Of a stretch of DNA of 13,649 bases, positions 1 through 6,721 are shown piece by piece. Source of the DNA: RGIG5612 sp964579345 (GTDB lineage Bacteria; Bacillota; Clostridia; Lachnospirales; Lachnospiraceae). The stretch lies in the NCBI GenBank assembly GCA_964579345.1, contig CAZOHB010000068.1:1-13649 (forward strand), given 5' to 3'. Within the stretch, counting starts at the first letter, position 1, and every line of letters starts with the position of its first letter. The notes below the pieces were generated by a model. The model was not told where the DNA came from and did no database searches. It was given only the letters and a program-made list of their open reading frames with translations. A program made the position numbers and the translations under genes.

Positions 1-81
1 CGCAGATACTGGCAGGGATACCTGCCTTGAACGAGAAGCCCCCACTTCAAGGCGCTAGCCTTAGTGGTGGGAGCATGTCAC
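1..81 (+). ncRNA. 3' part of an IS200/IS605 omega RNA (reRNA) scaffold
   Basis: The stretch contains GAGAAGCCCCCAC, then an imperfect hairpin, then GGTGGGAGCATGTCAC. The inner stem is AAGGC (49-53) with GCCTT (58-62) around a GCTA loop, and the outer stem is CCCAC (41-45) with GTGGG (67-71). This arrangement, ending in a short TCA/TCAC, is what I know from the right ends of clostridial IS605-type tnpB elements, where the DNA doubles as the scaffold of the guide RNA. The guide would be read from flanking DNA beginning at about 81-82 (TGCAGTTCTGATG...). The 5' part of the RNA and the left end of the element are outside the window. Confidence 0.6.
1..81 (+). mobile_element. Right end of an IS200/IS605-family element (partial)
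   Basis: This is the same sequence as the omega RNA end. Elements of this family have no terminal inverted repeats and are bounded instead by subterminal hairpins, which fits what is seen. The exact right boundary is probably within GTCAC at 78-82 but cannot be fixed without an empty site. The other end lies to the left of the window, so it is unknown whether a TnpA transposase is present. Confidence 0.55.
2..58 (+). CDS. C-terminal end of a TnpB-like protein (partial)
   Basis: An open frame enters from the left edge and reads 17 or more residues ending in EREAPTSRR before a TAG at 56-58. It overlaps the GC-rich hairpin that forms the 3' end of the neighbouring omega RNA. In IS200/IS605 elements the last codons of tnpB commonly overlap that RNA, and a short Arg-rich tail of this kind is compatible with a TnpB C-terminus. 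TnpB is an RNA-guided DNA endonuclease ancestral to Cas12. None of its catalytic residues lie in the window, so the call rests on the adjoining transposon end and the overlap. A second frame (codons from position 1, TGA at 28-30) could instead be the real one. Confidence 0.4.
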   Translation, partial: ADTGRDTCLEREAPTSRR

Positions 82-129
82 TGCAGTTCTGATGAGATCG
101 TTCATCATAACACAAAAGGAGTCGGTTTA

Positions 130-279
130 TCAGTCCAGGCTGCGGAAGTAATTGACTGTCATACTTCTTCCGCAGTGCGGGCAGCAAGGAAGATTCGAGC
201 TTACTACATGGCCGCATGTGCAAATGTTCTGGAAACCTGCTGTTCTGATCCGTTCAAATAATTTTCTTAATGCCTTCAT
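130..279 (-). CDS. Small zinc-ribbon protein, 49 aa
   Basis: A 49-residue protein starts at an ATG whose first base is 279, preceded at good spacing by GGAGG (GGAGGTAATACG then ATG). It begins MKALRKLFER and ends YFRSLD. Cysteines at 20, 22, 32, 33 and 36 lie in CTCGH and PCCPHCGR, the two knuckles of a zinc ribbon, so it probably binds one Zn. There is no membrane segment or signal peptide. The basic N-terminal helix suggests nucleic-acid or protein binding, but no function can be assigned. It diverges from the LysR gene and its stop lies about 50 bases from the transposon end. The strong ribosome binding site and intact Cys pairs argue that it is a real gene, not a remnant. Confidence 0.7.
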   Translation of the reverse strand: MKALRKLFERIRTAGFQNICTCGHVVSSNLPCCPHCGRSMTVNYFRSLD

Positions 280-389
280 CGTATTACCTCCGTTCATTGA
301 TTTTTATTTTGAAGTGATTTGTTTTTGTTATCTTATGGCGTAATCATACTGAAAAATTAATTAAAAATCCAATGATAAAAATACGATGA

Positions 390-418
390 TTGATTAAAAA
401 AACAAATTGATATAAAAT
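390..418 (+). promoter_or_regulatory. Probable sigma-A promoter of the LysR gene
   Basis: TTGATT (390-395) and TAAAAT (413-418) are separated by 17 bases in a very AT-rich 150-base divergent intergenic region, 39 bases upstream of the LysR start codon. LysR regulators often bind such AT-rich divergent regions and repress themselves. No clear T-N11-A operator stands out from the AT background. Confidence 0.4.
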
Positions 419-456
419 AGCGATCAAACAGGAAATGACGGGCAGGGAGGAGAGTT

Positions 457-1362
457 ATGACGCAGAGACAGCTTGAGATTTTTACAACCCTTGCGGAGAC
501 ACTGAACTTTACACGTACATCCGAATATCTTTTTTTATCGCAGACCACAGTCACGCTGCAGATAAAGAATCTGGAGGATGAACTCGGGACCGCGCTGTTT
601 GAGCGGACGAGCCGCTCGGTCCGCCTGACGGCTGCAGGAAAAGCATTCCGGGAAAAAGCGGTGCAGATTTTAAAAGCGATGGAAGAAGCGGCGGAAGAAG
701 CAAGGCTGATCGGAAAAGAGTTTTCCGGGAATCTGGAAATCGGATTTGCGACAGAAGCCAATGCGACCGGAATCTCGCGGCTGTTTGATCAGTTTATCAG
801 CAGCAATCCGGAGATACGGCTTCGCATCTATGGCGGCTATCCGGGAGAACTGCTCGATCAGCTGGCAAAAGAACGCTATGATCTGATCCTGGGACCGGCG
901 TTTGAAAATTTAAAATCCGGAGAATTCCATACATATGTAATCGGACGATATCCGCTGGTAGCTGCGTTCCGGAAAGATCACCCGTTTGCGAAAAAGAAGA
1001 GCGTCCGGTTTTCCGATTTTGAAGGGGAGAAAATGATCTATCTCAGTGATCCGAACCGGCAGCTGGATTTCACCAGCGAATTCTCCCATAAAATGCAGGA
1101 GAAAAATATCCGGGCAGAGGTTGTAACCGTCATCGATGATATTGAATCCGCGCTGATCATGATGGAGGCCGGAATCGGAATCTCCGTGATCCCGGAGTAT
1201 TTTAAAGGACGTTTCCACGGAACTTCCGGACTTAAGACCTGCCGTATTGCGGAGGATTTAAAAGGTGTCGCCTTTACGGCGATGTGGAGAAGAGGACGGA
1301 CGACTCCGGAATTATCGAAGTTTCTTACGCATATGAAGGAATTCTTTCCATCTGCTGAATGA
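457..1362 (+). CDS. LysR-family transcriptional regulator
   Basis: This 301-residue protein has the usual length of LysR-type regulators. The N-terminal winged helix-turn-helix (about 1-60) shows the family signature: RQLEIF at the start, LSQTTVTLQIKNLEDELG as the recognition helix region, and LFERTSRSVRLTAAG. A linker helix follows (about 62-86), then a two-lobed inducer-binding domain from about residue 92 to the end. The start ATG is preceded by GGGAGGAG (445-452) at good spacing. The carboxylesterase gene begins 85 bases downstream on the same strand with no terminator between them, so the regulator probably shares a transcript with that esterase or controls it. Its inducer cannot be told from sequence. 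Confidence 0.95.
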   Translation: MTQRQLEIFTTLAETLNFTRTSEYLFLSQTTVTLQIKNLEDELGTALFERTSRSVRLTAAGKAFREKAVQILKAMEEAAEEARLIGKEFSGNLEIGFATEANATGISRLFDQFISSNPEIRLRIYGGYPGELLDQLAKERYDLILGPAFENLKSGEFHTYVIGRYPLVAAFRKDHPFAKKKSVRFSDFEGEKMIYLSDPNRQLDFTSEFSHKMQEKNIRAEVVTVIDDIESALIMMEAGIGISVIPEYFKGRFHGTSGLKTCRIAEDLKGVAFTAMWRRGRTTPELSKFLTHMKEFFPSAE

Positions 1363-1447
1363 GCTCATTGTGAAACTGAATTTCAACATTCTGTCCTGCG
1401 GGCGTATCATGAAAATGATGGAAAAGGACGTTTGAAAGGAGGTTTGC

Positions 1448-2962
1448 ATGATCAAAAAAGCGAGAGTAGAAGGCGGAGTTGTAGTTGGAGCACCGGCTGC
1501 GGATCCGCGCATCATCAGTTATAAAGGCATACCTTTTGCTGCGCCTCCGGTGGGCGAAAACCGATGGCGGGCGCCGCAGCCTGTGGTTCCCTGGGAAGGG
1601 GAAAAGGAATGCTATCTTTTTAAACCGATCTCGATGCAGCATATTCCGGGGCTGGATCTTAACAATATCTATTCCCGGGAGTGGAATGTGGATCCGACCA
1701 TTGAGATGAACGAAGACTGCCTGTATCTGAACGTCTGGACGCCGGCGAAAACAGCGGATGAAAAGCTGCCTGTTTTTGTCTGGTATTTTGGCGGCGGCCT
1801 GCAGGAGGGAAATCCGGCCGAAATGGAGTTTGACGGTGAGCGTCTGGCGAGAAGAGGCATCGTTGTTGTAACAGTAAACTACCGGCTGAATGTGTTCGGC
1901 TTTCTTGCTCATCCGCAGCTGACCAGAGAACAGCCGGATGCACCGACGAATTTCGGACATCTGGACCAGCAGGCCGGAACACGTTGGGTAAAGAGAAATA
2001 TTGCGGCATTCGGAGGCGATCCGGAGAACATCACGATCGGCGGACAGTCTGCGGGCGGAGGCAGTGTTCTTTCCCAGCTGATCTCTCCGCAGAATGAAGG
2101 GCTTTTCCAGAAAGCAGCCGTCATTTCAGGTATCATGTTCAGCGTATATCCGTCCATGTTCGGGGCGAAAAGCCTTGAGGCAGCGGAAAAATCCGGTGAA
2201 GAGTTTTTTGAGATCTTAGGCGTGAAAACGCTGGAGGAAGCACGGGCGCTGGATGCGTTCTATATCAGAGATAAACTGGTGGAGAATCCGAGATTCTTCG
2301 GCACGATCGTCGACGGGAAGTTTTCTGTGGGCGGGCATGAGCAACAGCTGACGCGTGGTAAATACTGGCATATGCCGCTGCTTTTCAGCAGGACATCGAC
2401 GGAGTTTGTCAGCGGAATGAAAGCGGATTCTTTAGCGTCATTTGATGCCAATGCAAAAGCATGGATGGGATCTGCTTATGAAGAATTCATGGACCTTTGC
2501 GGCAGAGAAGATCTGGAAAAAGCCAACAAGGCATCTGAACTTTCCGGCATCGATCTCGGCACCCGGGTTGTCAAAAAGAGGAATGAGGAGCTGGGAATCG
2601 ATCAGCCTGTTTACTACGGGGTGTTCGATCCGTCGATCCCCGGCTGGGATGATCCGAAGACCTTCCATTCCTCAGATCTCTGGTTCTGGTTTGAGACACT
2701 TGCAAAATGCTGGCGTCCGTTTAAGGGATTTCATTATGACCTTGCACGTCAGATGTGCAATTATCTTGCAAATTTTGTTAAAACCGGTGACCCGAACGGT
2801 GAGGATGCAGACGGCAGTCCGATGCCTGTCTGGGAAGCTCTGAGGAGCGAAGATCCGAAAGCGATGTGGTTTAAAGATACCGGGCCGGAGTGCATCAGCG
2901 ATCCGCCGGAAAGAATCGTTCAGATCATACAGAAAGCATTGCTGGAGAGAAATCCTCTTTGA
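1448..2962 (+). CDS. Type-B carboxylesterase (alpha/beta hydrolase)
   Basis: This 504-residue protein matches the carboxylesterase type-B family along its whole length and hydrolyses carboxylic esters. The family pattern is visible: KGIPFAAPPVGENRWRAPQP near the N-terminus, EDCLYLNVWTP at 89-99, and the oxyanion-hole glycines FGGG at 114-117. The nucleophile elbow GGQSAGG contains Ser201. The probable acid is Glu319 in RTSTEF, and His407 lies in TFHSSDLWFWF. There is no signal peptide, so the enzyme is cytoplasmic and would act on imported esters, for example acetylated or aromatic plant compounds; the substrate is inference. AAAGGAGG at 1435-1442 fixes the start. It lies downstream of a LysR gene on the same strand and ends at a strong terminator. 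Confidence 0.95.
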   Translation: MIKKARVEGGVVVGAPAADPRIISYKGIPFAAPPVGENRWRAPQPVVPWEGEKECYLFKPISMQHIPGLDLNNIYSREWNVDPTIEMNEDCLYLNVWTPAKTADEKLPVFVWYFGGGLQEGNPAEMEFDGERLARRGIVVVTVNYRLNVFGFLAHPQLTREQPDAPTNFGHLDQQAGTRWVKRNIAAFGGDPENITIGGQSAGGGSVLSQLISPQNEGLFQKAAVISGIMFSVYPSMFGAKSLEAAEKSGEEFFEILGVKTLEEARALDAFYIRDKLVENPRFFGTIVDGKFSVGGHEQQLTRGKYWHMPLLFSRTSTEFVSGMKADSLASFDANAKAWMGSAYEEFMDLCGREDLEKANKASELSGIDLGTRVVKKRNEELGIDQPVYYGVFDPSIPGWDDPKTFHSSDLWFWFETLAKCWRPFKGFHYDLARQMCNYLANFVKTGDPNGEDADGSPMPVWEALRSEDPKAMWFKDTGPECISDPPERIVQIIQKALLERNPL

Positions 2963-2991
2963 TTCTGTTCATATGGAATATTCAAAAAAAG

Positions 2992-3023
2992 CGAGCAGGG
3001 CATTGGCTCCCTGCTCGTTTTTT
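2992..3023. terminator. Bidirectional rho-independent terminator
   Basis: A perfect 9-bp stem, CGAGCAGGG (2992-3000) with CCCTGCTCG (3009-3017), is followed by six T on the plus strand. It is preceded by seven A (2984-2990), which serve as the T-run for the minus strand. It lies between the convergent carboxylesterase and arabinose-operon esterase genes and can end both transcripts. Confidence 0.9.
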
Positions 3024-3054
3024 ATATGACATTAAAAGTTTTTTTCTGAAGGTA

Positions 3055-4426
3055 TCAGAATACCTGCCCCGCGAATTCGTGGAACAGTATCCGCATGACA
3101 GCCCAGTCGTGCGGATATCCTTCTGCGACGAAACGGACATAATTCCGATAGGTATCGAATCCCTGCTCTTTGCAGATTTCATCATCCACCTGAAATGCAT
3201 CAAATTTCATGTCCAGAGAGCCCACGCCGCGGAAGAACAGTGCAATTTCTTTTTCGAATTTTTCGCGGTCCATCATCAGCTTCAGATGATCATTCAACTC
3301 AAGGTCTTTGCTGAGATCTGTTTCCGGCCTGCCTACCCTGCGCATAAAACCGCTCAGCAGTCCGATCCGCGAGAAGGTATCCATATGTCTGAGTCCGATC
3401 ACACATGACTGCATGGAACCCATGGAAAATCCGGCAATCGCACGGTTCCATTTGTCTGCCTTTACCCGATACTTCTTTTCAATTGCAGGGATACAGCAGT
3501 TCAGAAGCGATTGTTCAAACGGATCCTGAAAATCGGCAAACGTGTTGTATTTTCCATGGAACATCCCATTCGCCATAACGACAATGAACGGCGCTGCTTT
3601 TCCATCCGCGATCAGATTGTCCATGATGTGATTCACCTTCCCGTTGTATATCCAGGAGGTTTCGTTTTCTNNNNNNNNNNTCTGTCTCCGCCATCAGCAG
3701 ATTCAGATGTGCGGTTTCGTTGTCCGGATCGATATCCAGATAAGAAATGAACTTCTCTTTCGCCTGATTGAAGAGCTTCTTTTCCAGGAACTCATCACCC
3801 TGGGCATACAGTTCTTCCAGTCTGTCCTTTTCTTTTTCAAGACGCAGAGACTTCAGTTTCTCTTTCACCTTTTCCAGGTAATCCCTGCTGTCTTTATACT
3901 CTTTATCTGCTTCCAGTTTCTTAACAAGTGCTTCCAGTTCTTCGATCTCGTCTCCGAGTACATCGGACCAGTAGAAGTCGCTGACAACACTGCCGTGCGG
4001 CACATCCCGCATCAGGACGAAGCCTGCATTCGGGTCCGGGATTTCTACATAGTTTGCCGGACGGCCGAGGCTGAAATAGACCGGAGCATAGGGATTGACA
4101 ACTTCTGCTCCATCCAAAAAGAAAGTGAAGGCTTTCGGACCGCAGAAATGCGGATCAAAGGGAACGACGGTTTCCCAAAGCCCGTCAGCATTTCTTTTCA
4201 GCGGGATCATTTCACCCTGACGAAGATCGAACATGACAGAAACTTTTTCTGCATCAGGCGCATAAAAGCCGAAGTGCACATCTCCGTTTTCCAGAACCCG
4301 GGCTCCGGTATCCATCGGTGTAAAATCCCAAAACGGCTTTCCGGGCTCCGCCTGCGGAACCTGGGGAGCAAATGCATAGGTTCTGTCCGTAAAAGTCCGG
4401 TTATCGAGAAAATCAAACGTATTCAT
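3055..4426 (-). CDS. Fes/IroE-type esterase, interrupted by an assembly gap and a foreign TPR stretch
   Basis: This is the last gene of the arabinose operon. The start at 4426 (MNTFDFLDNR) is set by AAAGGAGG at 4433-4440, which overlaps the araD stop. Residues 1-158 are an N-terminal beta-sandwich (E-set/CBM48-like) ending VPHGSVVSDFYWSDVLG, as in esterase-D/enterochelin-esterase relatives. After the gap, the frame from 3670 to 3055 reads ENETSWIYNGKVNHIMDNL, then the nucleophile elbow AGFSMGS (Ser codon 3424-3426) and a C-terminal PHDW with the likely catalytic His. No signal peptide is present. In a normal homologue about 30-40 residues (YTPPGY...HG) join the two parts. Here they are replaced by a coiled-coil/TPR stretch (3681-3952) and 10 N. 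The two halves clearly belong to one family; the middle is probably an assembly error. The likely role is de-acylation (feruloyl or acetyl) of arabinose-containing oligosaccharides, inferred from context. Confidence 0.8.
3671..3680. other. Assembly gap (10 N)
   Basis: Ten N interrupt the esterase gene. The number is probably a placeholder, so the reading frame across it means nothing. Family comparison indicates that the segment encoding the YTPPGY/HG oxyanion region is missing here. Confidence 0.98.
3681..3952 (-). other. Coiled-coil plus TPR coding segment foreign to the esterase
   Basis: In frame with the N-terminal esterase half, about 90 residues start DEIEELEALVKK. They form a strongly charged Lys/Glu coiled coil followed by a TPR-like unit: AQGDEFLEKKLFNQAKEKF, then DPDNETAHLNLL. 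It has no counterpart in Fes-type esterases, and it touches the N-gap. The simplest reading is a contig end wrongly joined from another locus. A genuine domain insertion or fusion is the alternative. Confidence 0.7.
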
Positions 4427-4439
4427 TTTTTGCCTCCTT

Positions 4440-5132
4440 TCAGCAGGGCTGTCCGTAGTAAGCATCTTTTCCGTGTTTCCTCAGATAATGTTTATCCAGC
4501 AATGTCTGAGAGATTGCGTTTTTTTCTTTCTCCAGCATCAGTGTATGCCAGCTCATAAATGCGATTTCTTCGAGCACGGCCGCATTCTCAGCCGCTTTGA
4601 CCGGACTGTCACCCCAGGTGAACGGACCGTGTCCGTTTACAAGGACACCCGGAACGGCGGCAGGGTCAGTCTCCCGGAATGTTTCCGCGATGACTTTGCC
4701 GGTCTCCTGTTCATAGTCTCCTTTGATCTCTTCCGGTGTGAGAGGACGTGTGCAGGGAACCGGACCGTAAAAATAGTCCGCATGGGTTGTGCCCAGGGGG
4801 ATGATCGGTTTTCCTGCCTGGGCAAAGATCGTTGCCCAGCGGGAATGTGTATGAACGATTCCGCTGCAGGACGGAAAGGCTTTGTATAGTTCCAGATGAG
4901 TCGGAGTATCGCTCGAAGGCCGCTTGTCTCCTTCAACGACATTTCCGTCCGGGTCGACGACCACAAGATCGTCAATTGTCAGATCGGGATAAGGAACTCC
5001 TGAGGGTTTGATCACAACGAGCCCTTTCTCGCGGTCGATTCCTGAGGCATTTCCCCAGGTGAATGTGACCAGACCATATTCCGGCAGCATCCGGTTTGCC
5101 TTTAACACCTGTATCTTCAGTTCTTCTAACAT
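4440..5132 (-). CDS. araD: L-ribulose-5-phosphate 4-epimerase
   Basis: This is a class II aldolase/epimerase of 230 residues, matching the 231 of E. coli AraD. It converts L-ribulose 5-phosphate to D-xylulose 5-phosphate in the cytoplasm. The metal-binding residues are visible: RPSSDTPTH (Asp75), GIVHTHSRW (His94, His96) and VNGHGPFTWG (His168). Asp119 in THADY is the likely catalytic acid/base, and the C-terminus carries a Tyr pair (DAYYGQ). The start chosen is the ATG at 5132 (MLEELK), where family members begin; its ribosome binding site GGGGTG is mediocre. A GTG at 5156 would add 8 residues. The gene lies 32 bases downstream of araB, and its stop overlaps the next gene's ribosome binding site, so translation of the two is probably coupled. 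Confidence 0.95.
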   Translation of the reverse strand: MLEELKIQVLKANRMLPEYGLVTFTWGNASGIDREKGLVVIKPSGVPYPDLTIDDLVVVDPDGNVVEGDKRPSSDTPTHLELYKAFPSCSGIVHTHSRWATIFAQAGKPIIPLGTTHADYFYGPVPCTRPLTPEEIKGDYEQETGKVIAETFRETDPAAVPGVLVNGHGPFTWGDSPVKAAENAAVLEEIAFMSWHTLMLEKEKNAISQTLLDKHYLRKHGKDAYYGQPC

Positions 5133-5164
5133 AGGCACCCCATTTCTTAATTTCACACATGTGA

Positions 5165-6721
5165 CTACAGATTACGGATGGCGGAATCTTCGATCGCAAG
5201 TCCTTTTTTATAACGTTCCAGAAAGATTTCAAACCCCTTGATCTCATCCTCTGAGGCTCGGACTTCCGAGATCCCGGCATCGGCAAAGACTTCTTTATCC
5301 AGATACTCTGCAAGCGATTCACCGTCATTCTTCCAGAGCAGATAAGCGCAGAGAAGGGCCATTCCGTATGGCCCGCCCTCACCTGCGGTTTCCATGGTCT
5401 GAACAGGCGCTCCGCAGGCAGCAGAAAGCAATCGCGCGCCGACTCCCGGCGTTTTGAAAAAGCCGCCATGGCCGCAAATCTTTCGGATCGGGAGTTTTTC
5501 TTCCTGTGTCAGCAGATCCAGACCGATCTTTAAAGTTGCAAGCGCGGAAAGAAGCTGGGCACGCATAAAGTTTGCAAGATGGAAGCGGGAATCCGGACGG
5601 CGCACAAATAACGGCCGTCCTTCATTAAAGTTCGTAACACCTTCCCCTGCGATATAGTTGATATTTAAAAGTCCTCCGCAGTCCGTGTCGCCTTCCAGCG
5701 CTTTGTTGAAGAGCAGAGGATATAAATCGTTCTTTTCAATCGGCGCTCCGGACAGCTTGGCCGCCTCGTAAAACAGATCGACCCAGGCATTCAGATCGGA
5801 GGTGCAGTTGTTGCAGTGTACCATGGCGACGGGATCTCCGGCCGGAGTCGTGACCATATCGATCTCCCTGTGAACTCCTAATTCCCTGTCAACGACGAGC
5901 ATCGCAAAATCAGAAGTTCCGGCAGAGACATTTCCTGTTTGAACCGTGACGGAATTGGTTGCCGTCATTCCGGTTCCTGCATCGCCTTCGCATGGCGCAA
6001 ACGGAATCCCCGGGCTTAGGGTCCCGGAAGGATCCAGGAGCCGTGCGCCTTCTTCCGTAAGAAAACCTGCGGGATCTCCGGCGGAAAGTACTTTCGGAAG
6101 AATCCGGTTCAGATCGATCCCGGTTACCTCTTTGAATTTTGACACCATGTCATATCTGTAATCGTTCCGGCTGCTGTCGATCGGAAACATACCGCTTGCA
6201 TCTCCGATGCCGATCACCTTTTCTCCGGTGAGTCTGAAATGGATGTAGCCGGCAAGTGTTGTCAGAAAGGCAATGTCCGGAATGTGAGGCTCTTTGTTTA
6301 AAAAGGCCTGGTAAAGATGGGCAATGCTCCAGCGCTGTGGAATATTAAAATGGAACAGCGCCGACAGTTTTTCTGCAGCTTCGCCGGTGATCGTATTTTT
6401 CCAGGTGCGGAACGGGCAGAGCATCCTGCCGTCCGGATCCAATGGAAGGTATCCGTGCATCATGGCAGAGATACCGATCGCGCCGGTTGTGTGCAGAATC
6501 AGACCATGCTTTTTCTCCAGGTCCTGTTTCAGGTCACGCATGCACTCCTGCAGACCGGAGATGATCTCTTCTTCCGCATAAGTCCAGATTCCGTTTTCCA
6601 GATGATCGGACCATTCAAAGATTCCTGCAGCAAGGGGAATATGATTCTTATCGATCAGAACGGCTTTGATCCGCGTGGATCCCAGCTCGATTCCGAGAAC
6701 GGTTTTCTTTAAATCTATCAT
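5165..6721 (-). CDS. araB: FGGY-family carbohydrate kinase, probable L-ribulokinase
   Basis: This 518-residue protein would phosphorylate L-ribulose with ATP. It has the two-domain FGGY layout: the first phosphate-binding motif LGIELGSTRIKAVLID (about 9-24), the catalytic-Asp motif GDAGTG (Asp247), the adenine-side motif CGHGGFFKTPG (about 416-426), and AGEGGPYGMALL near the C-terminus. It is shorter than and divergent from E. coli AraB (566 residues) and resembles the group often annotated only as FGGY kinase in Clostridia. The araB role is therefore assigned from its place between araA and araD. Its ATG overlaps the araA stop in an ATGA, so translation is coupled. Confidence 0.85.
   Translation of the reverse strand: MIDLKKTVLGIELGSTRIKAVLIDKNHIPLAAGIFEWSDHLENGIWTYAEEEIISGLQECMRDLKQDLEKKHGLILHTTGAIGISAMMHGYLPLDPDGRMLCPFRTWKNTITGEAAEKLSALFHFNIPQRWSIAHLYQAFLNKEPHIPDIAFLTTLAGYIHFRLTGEKVIGIGDASGMFPIDSSRNDYRYDMVSKFKEVTGIDLNRILPKVLSAGDPAGFLTEEGARLLDPSGTLSPGIPFAPCEGDAGTGMTATNSVTVQTGNVSAGTSDFAMLVVDRELGVHREIDMVTTPAGDPVAMVHCNNCTSDLNAWVDLFYEAAKLSGAPIEKNDLYPLLFNKALEGDTDCGGLLNINYIAGEGVTNFNEGRPLFVRRPDSRFHLANFMRAQLLSALATLKIGLDLLTQEEKLPIRKICGHGGFFKTPGVGARLLSAACGAPVQTMETAGEGGPYGMALLCAYLLWKNDGESLAEYLDKEVFADAGISEVRASEDEIKGFEIFLERYKKGLAIEDSAIRNL

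Noticed and set aside
49..62. AAGGC-GCTA-GCCTT as a single CRISPR-type repeat or a terminator
   Set aside because: No repeated units and no T-run follow; it is better explained as the omega RNA hairpin of an IS605-type end.
64..343. Two plus-strand open frames over the zinc-ribbon region
   Set aside because: No ribosome binding sites and no recognisable residues; they lie opposite the better-supported 49-aa gene, whose strong GGAGG and Cys pairs are on the minus strand.
1371..1385. TGAAACTGAATTTCA as a cre or LysR site upstream of the carboxylesterase
   Set aside because: The arms are only 5 bp, and the centre lacks the CG of a cre site and has one base too many; by-eye matches of this quality occur by chance.
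1325..1960. Minus-strand frames opposite the carboxylesterase start
   Set aside because: No ribosome binding sites, atypical composition, and fully covered by a clear plus-strand gene.
3515..3670. Continuation of the N-terminal esterase frame past the N-gap (RKRNLLDIQ...)
   Set aside because: The family motifs ENETSW, GFSMGS and PHDW are in a different frame; the apparent in-frame join only reflects the arbitrary length of 10 N.
3644..4558. Long plus-strand frame opposite the esterase and araD
   Set aside because: Antisense shadow without a ribosome binding site or motifs, interrupted by the N-gap.
5133..5156. Upstream GTG start for araD
   Set aside because: It adds 8 residues not found in the family; MLEELK at 5132 matches the normal N-terminus and the 231-residue family length.
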